Part shown: in pieces, positions 41,707 to 49,961 of the stretch
How the letters are laid out: each line of letters opens with the position of its first letter
Numbering within the stretch: position 1 is the first letter of the stretch
NCBI GenBank assembly: GCA_900768505.1
Contig: CAAGED010000051.1
Span: 1 to 62,730 of the forward strand
Direction: 5' to 3'
From: Lentisphaeria bacterium
GTDB lineage: Bacteria; Verrucomicrobiota; Lentisphaeria; Victivallales; Victivallaceae
Length of the DNA stretch: 62,730 bases
Notes under the pieces: generated by a model
Told to the model about the DNA's origin: nothing
Databases searched by the model: none
The model's input: the letters and a program-made list of their open reading frames with translations, nothing else
Position numbers and translations under genes: made by a program

Positions 41707-43221
41707 TTATTTCCCCTGACCGCTGGAGTAGGGGCGGTAGAGGTAAATGACATCCCCCTCTTCCAAGCCATCGATAATTTGAACAAAATTGGCGTTGGAC
41801 TCGCCGATAATCACATCCTGTTCGGCAATTCCTCCGGCCATGGTTTGTTTGTAGACGAAGAGCCGATCTCGATTTTCAAAAACCGCTTCCACGGGTACAA
41901 AAAGCACATCGTTGAGAATTTTTGTCACAATTTCAACCTGAACCGTCATGCCGTTGACCAGGCGGTCGGATTGTTTATCCAGCGTAATGCGTGATTTGTA
42001 GATTTTGGGCGAAACCGGATCCCAGCTGATCAGGTTTACAGGCAAGGTGTCGATGCGGCTTATTTTTCCCGGCACCTTCAAACTTGGAATGGAGTCCGGG
42101 GTGATAATAACCTTGTCGTTGAGATTGACCTTACTGCGGAACTGCTCCGGCAAATCAAAATCCACCACCAGATTGGACATTTCCGGCAAGGTCAGCAATA
42201 TCTGTCCCTTATGAACTTCCAAGCCAGGTTTTACCTCAATTTGTCCCCAGCGGCGATCCGGGTCGCCGTAGATGACTACGCCGTCCACCGGGGCGGTGAT
42301 GACCATCATATCCAGATATTCGTTGTAGCGCTGGATTTGTTCCTCGGTTTTTTTGATGCGGGTTTTCAGGTTGTCAATGGATTTCAGCGACTGCACCGCC
42401 TTGGATTCGATGGAGACTTTGGTTTTGCGCAAGTTCAAAATCGCCTGTTCAACGGCGTTATTTAACGTGGTAATCTTATTGGGGTGGTCATAACGCAAAA
42501 AAACCTTGCGGCTTTTTTCGGCATTTTCCAGTGAATTAAGCTGAGTGTCGATTTCCGCCAACTTATTGCGCAAGATAGCGTTGTTTTCCGCTTCCTTGTT
42601 TTCGTCGGTATTGCTGCTCTGGGCGATTTCGTTGCGCTTGGTGTTGTAGTCTTCGATGGCTTTGGCGTATTTGTCCTCGGCCTGTTTGATGCTCAACTCA
42701 TTGGCATCGCGGGTTTTGCGTTGTTCAAAACGGCGATATTTGCGCAGGGCGTCCTCAGCCTGTATCAGGCGATCCTCGGCGGATTGAATTTCCGCCATGT
42801 CGGTACTGTCTTGAATTTTTTGAGTTTCGACTGCCAAATCCAAATCCTTGCGCAGTCCGTCCAGGGTCAATACCTGATCATTGATTTTTTCTTTCAGATC
42901 GTCGGTTTCGAATCTGACCAGTTCGTCCCCTTTTTTGACCTTGCTGTTTTCATCAATCACCCAAATAATTTTGGTGCTGAAATTGGCCTGAAGCGAGAGT
43001 TTGTGCTTTTGGCTGGCATTGACGTTCCCCCCCTGTTGAAGCCCCAAAACAAGATTGTCTTTTTTCAGGGTGAAGAGGCGGTCGGTGCTCTCTTTCATAT
43101 CTGTAGAACTGCCGTCGCCGGTTTGTATTCCGGGGGTTTTGAAATAAAAATATGCACCCGAACCGCCCCCGACCGCCAATAAAAACGCCATAACGGCTAT
43201 TATTTTTTTCTTTGTGGTCAT
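41707..43221 (-). CDS. MacA/HlyD-type periplasmic adaptor protein
   Basis: A 504-residue adaptor. One N-terminal membrane anchor (IIAVMAFLLAVGGGSGAYFY) is followed by a lipoyl-like strand pair (NASQKHKLSLQANFSTKIIW, DENSKVKKGDELVRF), a long alpha-helical coiled coil (about 105-305, rich in Glu/Lys/Gln) and beta-barrel domains (YLDMMVITAPVDGVVIYGDP; VPVEAVFENRDRLFVYKQTM). Such adaptors bridge the inner-membrane ABC transporter to an outer-membrane channel. The usual channel is TolC; here the gene upstream encodes a secretin. It begins six bases after the secretin stop. Confidence 0.93.
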   Translation of the reverse strand: MTTKKKIIAVMAFLLAVGGGSGAYFYFKTPGIQTGDGSSTDMKESTDRLFTLKKDNLVLGLQQGGNVNASQKHKLSLQANFSTKIIWVIDENSKVKKGDELVRFETDDLKEKINDQVLTLDGLRKDLDLAVETQKIQDSTDMAEIQSAEDRLIQAEDALRKYRRFEQRKTRDANELSIKQAEDKYAKAIEDYNTKRNEIAQSSNTDENKEAENNAILRNKLAEIDTQLNSLENAEKSRKVFLRYDHPNKITTLNNAVEQAILNLRKTKVSIESKAVQSLKSIDNLKTRIKKTEEQIQRYNEYLDMMVITAPVDGVVIYGDPDRRWGQIEVKPGLEVHKGQILLTLPEMSNLVVDFDLPEQFRSKVNLNDKVIITPDSIPSLKVPGKISRIDTLPVNLISWDPVSPKIYKSRITLDKQSDRLVNGMTVQVEIVTKILNDVLFVPVEAVFENRDRLFVYKQTMAGGIAEQDVIIGESNANFVQIIDGLEEGDVIYLYRPYSSGQGK

Positions 43222-43227
43222 GACTGG

Positions 43228-44670
43228 TTACTCCTGAGTTTCGGAAGTTTCAACTCCATTACGCACATTGTTCAAGCGCTCCCGGTTGCGTTTCATATCC
43301 TCCTGAATCTGACGATCCACCATGCTGGCTTTTTCATTGTTGATCTGCTTGCGGTAGTTTTCGCTTTTCAACGAGTCCAGCGTGGTGTCGTGTTTGGGTA
43401 CAACTTCGGTCTTTTCGATGATTGAGCCGATGTTGTTGCTGGTCTGCGCCAACTCTTCCGGATCGTAAAGGAGGCCGCCAGCGTAATCCTCCGGAGCCAG
43501 GACGTGAATTTTCAGGAAGAAAATCAATTGGGTTACTTCAGTATTCTTTTCCTTGTAGGTAAAGAAGTCGCCAATCCAGGGAATGTCGCTGAAGAATGGA
43601 ATGCTGTCAATTTTCAATGATTCACTGCTGGAGTAGAGTCCGCCCATGGCCACCACCTGGGAATCCAGCAGCCGTAAATTAGTCTCCACACTGCGAATAC
43701 CGATTACCGGCACGGCGAAGGTGGTGCTGTTTTCCCCCATGCCCTGCTTGATGTCCTCATAACGCTGAACATTGGATACCGAGGGTAATACCCGCAGTGT
43801 GATGTGGTCGCGGTTGATCATTTTGGGTTCGACTTCCAGTGAAACTCCCACCCGGCGGAAGGTAGTGGCGATGTTGGTGGCTCCGTTAATGGTCTGCATC
43901 TCCTGAATCGGAATGTCCTGACCGGTGGTGATTTTGCTGGTCTCATTGCAGGATACCACAATATTGGGCGATGAAAGCACTTTGGCATCCTGCGCCTTGA
44001 GCAACCACTGGAATTTGGCGTTGAAACTGCCGGAATCCCCCACGGAGGTTGTCCAGTTGGTGGTTGCTCCCTGATTGGCTATACTGCCGCCGTTAGGAGT
44101 CAATCCTACGGTGCCGTTTTCGTTGCCGAAACTCAGAGCCATATCCCGTTGCATGCCGTCGGAGATGATGATTTCGATAATTTTTGCCTCAATCAAAATC
44201 TGATAAGAGGGTATATCCATGGCTAAGATGGATTTTTTAATTCCCTCAATAAGATCGGTACGGTCTTTGACCACGATAAGATTTTGATCCTTGACGTACT
44301 CTACCACTCCCAAATTTGAGGTGAGCGCCTCCAGTGCGTTGTAAAGCTGCTTGGCATCGGTAAAGCGGCAGCGGTAAATCAGTGTGGAGAGTTTTTCGCC
44401 TTTGGCGTTGGTGCCGTTATCGATAATTTTGCAGTATGGCGCCACTGGTTTGTAGGGATCCTGAAGAATCAGACCACGGGGTTTGTTGTTGAATAAATCC
44501 TTCAATTCGCTGTATACGTTGCGGACATTTTCCCGGCCTTGTTCGATGCTCTCCTGGTTGCGGATGATTGGTTGCGGTTCTTCGGCCGCGGCACATTGCA
44601 CCATGGCTAACGCAGAGAGGGAGAGCAGGCTTTTGCGATAATTTAAAAAAATGCCGGATGAAATTTTCAT
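43228..44670 (-). CDS. Secretin (type II/III secretion outer-membrane channel), GspD/PilQ-like
   Basis: A 480-residue secretin. An N-terminal signal peptide (LLSLSALAMVQCAAAEE) precedes short N-domains (LIYRCRFTDAKQLYNALEAL, AMDIPSYQILIEAKIIEIII). The secretin core includes LKAQDAKVLSSPNIVVSCNE, ETSKITTGQDIPIQEMQTI, VGVSLEVEPKMINRDHITLR and SIPFFSDIPWIGDFFTYKEK followed by TQLIFFLKIHVL. Secretins form large outer-membrane pores for folded proteins. It is the first gene of a four-gene operon with a MacAB-like exporter, an unusual partner; no GspE, GspF or pilin gene is present in the window. The C-terminal tail is charged and probably helical. Confidence 0.93.
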   Translation of the reverse strand: MKISSGIFLNYRKSLLSLSALAMVQCAAAEEPQPIIRNQESIEQGRENVRNVYSELKDLFNNKPRGLILQDPYKPVAPYCKIIDNGTNAKGEKLSTLIYRCRFTDAKQLYNALEALTSNLGVVEYVKDQNLIVVKDRTDLIEGIKKSILAMDIPSYQILIEAKIIEIIISDGMQRDMALSFGNENGTVGLTPNGGSIANQGATTNWTTSVGDSGSFNAKFQWLLKAQDAKVLSSPNIVVSCNETSKITTGQDIPIQEMQTINGATNIATTFRRVGVSLEVEPKMINRDHITLRVLPSVSNVQRYEDIKQGMGENSTTFAVPVIGIRSVETNLRLLDSQVVAMGGLYSSSESLKIDSIPFFSDIPWIGDFFTYKEKNTEVTQLIFFLKIHVLAPEDYAGGLLYDPEELAQTSNNIGSIIEKTEVVPKHDTTLDSLKSENYRKQINNEKASMVDRQIQEDMKRNRERLNNVRNGVETSETQE

Positions 44671-44926
44671 TTTGCGCAGGTTCCGTATTCTATTTTTATT
44701 TGGGAGTTAGACATATCTGTTGGAATGCAGGCGATTGACGCAGTGCAATCCAAACGGTTAAATGAGTACACCTTATGATTATACAATCAAAAGCGGATAA
44801 TTTCAATTATTTTTGAAGAAAAATGTAAAGATTTTTCCACACCAAGCTGTATTTGTCGCCGCATGGTGTTATATTTATGAAAAATTTTGCAAATATCATT
44901 CAACATGGGATTTTTTTTGATATATT

Positions 44927-45829
44927 ATGAAGGTGGCAATTGTTGGTTTGGGTTTATTGGGTTCGTCGCTGGCTATGGCTTTGCGCGGTCGTGGAGATTA
45001 CGAAATTTACGGCTACGCCAGACGGCCGGCGGTGGTGGATTGGGCGTTGGCCAATCAGGTGGCGGATTTTGCCTCCACTGACCCGGTGGCGGTAATTCGG
45101 GAGGCGGATTTGACGGTGTTGGCGCTGCCGATACCGCAGATTATTGCTTTTATGCGGCAACATTGCAACGAATTTAAACCAGGCGGCATTGTTACAGACA
45201 TTGGCAGTATCAAGGGCGATATCTGCCGCGCCGCGCTGGAGTGTTTTAAAGGTAGCGGAGTTTGTTTTGTCGGCTCCCATCCCATGGCGGGCACTGAAAA
45301 GAGCGGTCCAATGGCCGCTTTTAAATCTCTTTACGATAATGCGGAAGTTTTTGTTTGTCCGGTGGATGGTTTGCCGTCTAAAAATGGTGCAGGTTGCAAT
45401 GCGGTGGATTTGGTGGCGGATTTCTGGCGTTCAATTAATACCAAAGTGGTGAAAATTGAGCCGGGAAAACATGATAAATTAGTTTCACACACCAGTCATC
45501 TGCTGCATATTCTGGCGATGTCGCTAACCATTGCGGTATTGGAGAGCGGCAGTAATGAGGAGAATAAACTGCGTCTCTCCGGATGTGCCACCGGCTTTAA
45601 GGATACCTCGCGGATTGCCTCCTCTTCGCCGCGGATGTGGCGGGAAATTATTGAACACAATCAGGCGGCGGTGTTGAGCAGTCTGGATGATTTCGAACGG
45701 CAGTTCCGGCAGGTCAGGCAGCTGATTGAGGAAAAGAAATTTGACGAATTTGAGGAAATGTTCGCCCACGGCAAGGAGTTGCGCGACGGCTGGGTGGAGT
45801 ATAAAAATAACAGGAATAAATTGAAATAA
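44927..45829 (+). CDS. tyrA: Prephenate dehydrogenase
   Basis: A 300-residue TyrA. KVAIVGLGLLGSSLAMALRG is the NAD(P) Rossmann motif, ADLTVLALPIPQIIAFM follows, and VTDIGSIKGDICRAAL and FVGSHPMAGTEKSGPMAAF are the family blocks for prephenate binding (the HPMAG His is catalytic). The C-terminal helices (KLVSHTSHLLHILAMSLTIA, GFKDTSRIASSSPRMWREI) form the dimer. It converts prephenate to 4-hydroxyphenylpyruvate in tyrosine synthesis. No fused chorismate mutase or ACT domain. Monocistronic. Confidence 0.96.
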   Translation: MKVAIVGLGLLGSSLAMALRGRGDYEIYGYARRPAVVDWALANQVADFASTDPVAVIREADLTVLALPIPQIIAFMRQHCNEFKPGGIVTDIGSIKGDICRAALECFKGSGVCFVGSHPMAGTEKSGPMAAFKSLYDNAEVFVCPVDGLPSKNGAGCNAVDLVADFWRSINTKVVKIEPGKHDKLVSHTSHLLHILAMSLTIAVLESGSNEENKLRLSGCATGFKDTSRIASSSPRMWREIIEHNQAAVLSSLDDFERQFRQVRQLIEEKKFDEFEEMFAHGKELRDGWVEYKNNRNKLK

Positions 45830-45863
45830 TTTATAATTCATCAATTATGTGGAGTTTGTGATT

Positions 45864-46706
45864 ATGCAGGTGAAGATTCTGGGTTCGGCGGCGGCGGAGG
45901 CGGTTCCGGCGTTGTGGTGCGAATGTGAGTGTTGCAAAAACGCTAAACTGCATGGGGGAAAAGATATCAGACGGCGTTGCAGTTACCTGATTAATGACGA
46001 TATGATGGTGGATTTCGGCCCGGACGCCTTTTGGCAAAGCATTGAGTTTAAAATTGATTTGACGAAGTTGAAACATCTGCTTTTCACCCATTCCCACGAA
46101 GATCACTGCGCTCCGGTCGATTTGGAGTGGCGCCGCGGCAACTGGTACAGCCAAATAAATCATAAAATTGATTTGGCCGGCAATTGTAATGTGTTAAAGT
46201 TAGTCAGTTCATTCCTTTACAATGGTACGCAAACGGAATGGGCGGAACTGCATCGGGTTAACCTGATTGAAGTGCGTCCCAAGGATAATTTCACCATGGG
46301 CAATTATAATATCACCGCCTTGCTGGCCAATCATTGCAGCGGCGAAACTCCGCTTACTTATGTGATTGAGTCAAACGGCAAAAAACTGCTGATTGCCAAC
46401 GATACCGGCTATTATTGCGAGGAGAGCTGGCGGCAGTTGGAGGGGGTTAAACTGGATGGAGCCATTATTGAATGCACTATGGGTTTTGGCGGCGACCACT
46501 CCGAGAAACCCAACGGCCACCTGGGAATACCGGGAACGCTGGCTTTTCGGCGGCGGCTGCTGGAAATGGGGTGTTTAAACGGGAATACACCGGTATTCTG
46601 CAACCATTTTTCCCACAACGGCAATTGTGTTCAGGCTAAACTGGAAGAGGTTTTTGCGCCGCATGACATTGTGGTGGGTTACGACGGGCTGGAGTTTGAA
46701 ATATGA
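45864..46706 (+). CDS. MBL-fold hydrolase, PhnP-like
   Basis: A 280-residue metallo-beta-lactamase-fold protein. It starts MQVKILGSAAAEAVPALWCE and has a CECECC cysteine cluster that in PhnP-like proteins binds an extra zinc. LLFTHSHEDHCAPVDLE is the HxHxDH motif, LLANHCSGETPLTYVIE, LLIANDTGYYCEESW (metal Asp) and NHFSHNG follow. PhnP cleaves cyclic ribose phosphates; substrate here is not certain. I start at the ATG at 45864, with GGAG nine bases upstream; a GTG at 45849 is an alternative. It overlaps the next gene by four bases. Confidence 0.9.
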   Translation: MQVKILGSAAAEAVPALWCECECCKNAKLHGGKDIRRRCSYLINDDMMVDFGPDAFWQSIEFKIDLTKLKHLLFTHSHEDHCAPVDLEWRRGNWYSQINHKIDLAGNCNVLKLVSSFLYNGTQTEWAELHRVNLIEVRPKDNFTMGNYNITALLANHCSGETPLTYVIESNGKKLLIANDTGYYCEESWRQLEGVKLDGAIIECTMGFGGDHSEKPNGHLGIPGTLAFRRRLLEMGCLNGNTPVFCNHFSHNGNCVQAKLEEVFAPHDIVVGYDGLEFEI

Positions 46707-47608
46707 TGAGGAGTTTTACTGCGGCGACGAGGCTGAGAGTTTTTTTTCTGCCTATAACCGTATGGGTTTTGGGCTGCTGTTACAACACTGCGTTCGGCGG
46801 TGAAATTTCGGATGGTGATGGCCGGGAAAATACGCTTCCGGCGCAATATCGGCGGATTGTTTCCATGGCGCCGGTTTTGACGGAATTAGTTTACCAATTG
46901 GGCGGCGAGGAGCGTCTGGCAGGGCGCAGCAGCGGCTGTACGTTGCCGGAAGCGGCGAAGAAACTCCCGGTTTGCGGCGATTACACCATGCCCAAGGTGG
47001 AACTGGTGGCGGCGCAGCGGGCTGATTTGCTGATCAGTGACATGATTTTTCAGAGTACGGCAGTGGCGGCATTGGGTAATTTGGGTATCAATGTGGAGCT
47101 GCTTCCGCTGGAAAAAATTGATGATTACAAACGAAGTTTACGGCGTTTGGGAGCGTTGTTTAACCGGGTTGAAGCGGCGGAGCAGGCGCTGAAGCGTCTG
47201 GAGGAATTTATTCAGTGCCGGGAGAAAAAACTGGCGGAGAATTCCGCTGAATTGAAGCCCAAAATTTTAATTATGATCTGGGATTCGCCCTTGATTGTGG
47301 CAGGTGGCGGGTCATATTTGAATTATTACATCGGCCTGGCGGGTGGAGTGAATGCGGCGGAGAAGATTCCGCAGGATTATTTTAAATGTTCCGTGGAGTG
47401 GGTGTTGAAGAATCCGCCGGATATAATCATTTTTCCGGAAAAATCCGCTGAAAAACCGTTGCCATTGGGGTTTGAAATGCTGCCGGCGGTGAAGAATAAA
47501 CTGGTGTTTACCGATATTAAGTCGGATACGCTTTTTCGCGCCAATATTTACATTGAGCGGGCGGTTAAATATATTGAAAACTGTATTGAAAGATTTCGTA
47601 AAAAATGA
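46703..47608 (+). CDS. Periplasmic ABC substrate-binding protein, BtuF-like (cobalamin/iron-siderophore type)
   Basis: A 301-residue protein with a signal peptide (VFFLPITVWVLGCCYNTAF). The mature domain reads YRRIVSMAPVLTELVYQLGG and then KKLPVCGDYTMPKVELVAAQ, followed by RADLLISDMIF, the class III binding-protein fold with a rigid helix. SPLIVAGGGSYLNYYIGLAGG and NAAEKIPQDYFKCSVEWVL complete the second lobe. The family binds cobalamin or siderophores. Downstream are cobalamin-salvage genes, so corrinoid is the likely ligand. No permease genes are adjacent. It overlaps its neighbours on both sides by four bases. Confidence 0.85.
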   Translation: MMRSFTAATRLRVFFLPITVWVLGCCYNTAFGGEISDGDGRENTLPAQYRRIVSMAPVLTELVYQLGGEERLAGRSSGCTLPEAAKKLPVCGDYTMPKVELVAAQRADLLISDMIFQSTAVAALGNLGINVELLPLEKIDDYKRSLRRLGALFNRVEAAEQALKRLEEFIQCREKKLAENSAELKPKILIMIWDSPLIVAGGGSYLNYYIGLAGGVNAAEKIPQDYFKCSVEWVLKNPPDIIIFPEKSAEKPLPLGFEMLPAVKNKLVFTDIKSDTLFRANIYIERAVKYIENCIERFRKK

Positions 47609-48216
47609 AGACTGTTTATTTGATTCGTCACGGTTCGCTGCCGGAACACTGCACCAAGGGGTTGGTGGGCAGCAGTGATGTACCGTTAAGTGAACTTGGC
47701 GTGGCCGAGAGCAAGGCCATGGGGCGTTATTTGGAAAAAATCCAGTTCGACCGGATTTTTTCCAGTCCGTTGCAGCGGGCAGTTTCGACCTGTCAAAATG
47801 CGTTGCCGGGGCGGGATTTTGTCCGGGATGAGCGATTGCGGGAGATCAATTTCGGCGACTGGGAGAAACTGACCTACGAGGAGGTGCAGAAGCTCGACCC
47901 GGTAAATTGTAAAAAATGGATGACTTACCCGGAAAAATTCGGCTTCCCCAACGGGGAAAATATGGATAATCTCACGGTGCGGGTGAAATCATTTAAGGAG
48001 TTATTGTGGCGTACGCCGGGGGATACGCTTGCGGTATTTTCTCATGGCGGAGTGTTGCGGCGTCTGCTGGTTGATTTATTGGATTTGCGGCCGGATTTGG
48101 CGTTTCACTTCAATATGCGGCGCGGTTCGGTGTCAATTGTTCATTTGCACGATGACAATTCGGTGACGCTGGAGAAATTGAATTATTATGTAATTGCCGA
48201 TGGAGCCTTGCAGTGA
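47605..48216 (+). CDS. Histidine phosphatase, probable alpha-ribazole phosphatase (CobC-like)
   Basis: A 203-residue phosphoglycerate-mutase-like protein. YLIRHGSLPEHCTKGLVGSS holds the catalytic RHG, FSSPLQRAVSTCQNAL the second Arg, LREINFGDWEKLTYEEV the acid loop and VFSHGGVLRRLLVDLL the second His. The EINFGDWE block and its neighbours (BtuF-like and CobU) favour alpha-ribazole-5'-phosphate dephosphorylation in nucleotide-loop assembly. A general phosphatase remains possible. Translationally coupled to both neighbours. Confidence 0.88.
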   Translation: MKTVYLIRHGSLPEHCTKGLVGSSDVPLSELGVAESKAMGRYLEKIQFDRIFSSPLQRAVSTCQNALPGRDFVRDERLREINFGDWEKLTYEEVQKLDPVNCKKWMTYPEKFGFPNGENMDNLTVRVKSFKELLWRTPGDTLAVFSHGGVLRRLLVDLLDLRPDLAFHFNMRRGSVSIVHLHDDNSVTLEKLNYYVIADGALQ

Positions 48217-48752
48217 GAAGTGTCCTGATCACCGGCGGCGCCCGAAGCGGGAAAAGCACTTTTGCCCAGAAATTGGCGGAAGAAGCCGGCAAAAAAAAGC
48301 TCTACATTGCCACCATGCATGTTTTTGATGAAGAAATGGCAGAACGCGTGCTGCATCATCAGGCGGATCGGTCTGATAAAAATTATGATACGGTGGAGGA
48401 GGAATTGGATTTGCCACTGGCGATTCGTCATGCCGCGGAAGCGAAATATGAGGTGATTCTGGTGGAATGCCTCACCTTGTGGATCAATAATCTGCTCTAC
48501 CGGGCGGAGCAGGGAGGGTATGAGTTGGATGACGAAAGCATGATGCGTTATTGCGGCGAACTGCAACAGGCGGTAATGGAATTTCCCGGAACGGTGATAA
48601 TGGTGATTAATGAAGTTGGTTTGGGAATTGTTCCGGAGAATAAGCTGGCGCGGCGATTTCGTGATTTAAGCGGTCGCTGCGGTCAAAGTATCGGGGCGTG
48701 GGTGGATGAAATTTATTTGACAGTGTGCGGGCGTCAACTCAAAATCAAGTAA
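48213..48752 (+). CDS. cobU: Adenosylcobinamide kinase/guanylyltransferase
   Basis: A 179-residue CobU. VLITGGARSGKSTFAQKLAE is the P-loop, LYIATMHVFDEEMAERVLHH carries the guanylylated-histidine region, VILVECLTLWINNLLY is a family block and MVINEVGLGIVPENKLARRF the C-terminal signature. It phosphorylates adenosylcobinamide and adds GMP during cobalamin salvage. It starts at a GTG overlapping the previous stop (GTGA). CobS and CobT are not in the window. Confidence 0.95.
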   Translation: MRSVLITGGARSGKSTFAQKLAEEAGKKKLYIATMHVFDEEMAERVLHHQADRSDKNYDTVEEELDLPLAIRHAAEAKYEVILVECLTLWINNLLYRAEQGGYELDDESMMRYCGELQQAVMEFPGTVIMVINEVGLGIVPENKLARRFRDLSGRCGQSIGAWVDEIYLTVCGRQLKIK

Positions 48753-48788
48753 AAAACTCTAAAAAATGTTTTTTACCCCGAGTTTGAT

Positions 48789-48816
48789 TTGACAATGGCG
48801 CTTTACTAATTATATT
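48789..48816 (+). promoter_or_regulatory. Promoter upstream of frr
   Basis: TTGACA (48789-48794) and TATATT (48811-48816) are 16 bases apart, about 95 bases before the frr start codon. Confidence 0.7.
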
Positions 48817-48912
48817 TTCACCATATGGGAATGTTGAAAGGCATTATACGAAAAAATTGCCGGTTCCGCCCGTAATTGGCGGATCTGGATAAATAAAAGA
48901 AAGGATATCATT

Positions 48913-49479
48913 ATGGATGTAAACATTGACAAATTGGTCGATACCCTTAAAGCGCATATGAAAAAAGCGGAAGATTCCATGCTGCACGACCTTCAGGCCA
49001 TCCGTACCGGCAAGGCGTCGCCGTCACTGGTGGAGAATGTTACGGTGGAATATTACGGCACTCCGACCCGTTTGCGTGATTTGGCCGCCATTAACGCGCC
49101 GGAGCCGCGTATGTTGACGGTGCAGCCGTGGGACACCAGTGCGGTGCAGGCGATTGAAAAGGCGTTGATAGCTGCGAATCTGGGCATCAATCCGGTAAGT
49201 GACGGCAAGGTTTTGCGGTTGCCGATCCCGGAATTGAGTCAGGAGCGGCGTAATCAGTTTGTGAAGCAGGTCAAGAATCGCGGAGAAGAAGGCAAAGTGG
49301 CGATCCGTAATATTCGGCGTGACGGCAATGAAGTGGCCAAGAAGGCGCAGAAAGGCGGGGAAATCACCGAGGATCAGCTCAAGCAGATTTTGGACGAAAT
49401 CCAGAAATTGACCGACAAGAGTATTGAAAAGTTGGACAAGGATTTGGCAGCCAAGGAAAAAGAGTTAATGAGCATCTGA
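48913..49479 (+). CDS. frr: Ribosome recycling factor
   Basis: A 188-residue RRF. MKKAEDSMLHDLQAIRTGKA and then SPSLVENVTVEYYGTPTRLR, INAPEPRMLTVQPWDTSAVQ, ANLGINPVSDGKVLRLPIPE and LSQERRNQFVKQVKNRGEEG are family blocks. The long helices at both ends form the tRNA-shaped body. It splits post-termination ribosomes with EF-G. The ATG at 48913 has AAAGGAT upstream. Monocistronic; pyrH and tsf, often adjacent in other bacteria, are absent. Confidence 0.98.
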   Translation: MDVNIDKLVDTLKAHMKKAEDSMLHDLQAIRTGKASPSLVENVTVEYYGTPTRLRDLAAINAPEPRMLTVQPWDTSAVQAIEKALIAANLGINPVSDGKVLRLPIPELSQERRNQFVKQVKNRGEEGKVAIRNIRRDGNEVAKKAQKGGEITEDQLKQILDEIQKLTDKSIEKLDKDLAAKEKELMSI

Positions 49480-49961
49480 TAACTTGTTAAAATGAAATAT
49501 GCAGCCGGGGGTATTCGGCTTGCAATTAAGAAAATAACCGATTAGATAAAACCTTATTCTGGGCAGATTTTAGGTGGTTGGATGGAGGCATATCCTTGTA
49601 TGTGAGCTTGCCGCCGACACCAAAGCTGTCAAAAGAAGGTGTAAGTCGAGCAAAAATACAATTGCGTGGAGTGTGTATTTATTTGCTTTCAACCTTGAGT
49701 ATGTTAGCATACTTGGCACTTCAAGCTTCATGTAAACATGAAATCGACTTTTGTATAAACGACTGAAAGAGCCTCTTGCGATTAAAAGCGGGAGGTTCTT
49801 TTTTGGTTATTGGGAGGACGATGTCGGGGGGCGATTGAATTTTAAAAAATAAAATTGATTTGATTTGAAAAGTAGCTTATTCCGTGTAAAGTAGCATTGA
49901 GTAATAGTGTTTTTGGGTACAAGGGGATTGAGGGAAATAAAAATCATGTTGGGAATGTTGT
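49480..49961. other. Intergenic region between frr and the histidine kinase gene
   Basis: Holds a GC-rich hairpin just after frr (GCAGCCG/CGGCTTGC, about 49,501-49,523), a 62-codon frame with no good support and a terminator at 49,766-49,806. No promoter for the kinase gene is obvious. Confidence 0.5.
49766..49806 (+). terminator. Terminator between frr and the histidine kinase gene
   Basis: AAAGAGCCTC pairs with GGGAGGTTCTTT around a loop of about 14 bases, followed by a T run. Confidence 0.75.

Noticed and set aside
44671..48752. Cobalamin riboswitch before the BtuF-CobC-CobU genes
   Set aside because: The cluster is translationally coupled to the preceding MBL gene, leaving no room for a leader, and no B12-box-like sequence was seen before tyrA or the MBL gene.
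49578..49766. 62-codon plus-strand ORF after frr (starts MDGGISLYVSLPP)
   Set aside because: No good ribosome-binding site, no recognisable motif, odd composition, and it runs into the terminator. More likely chance than gene.
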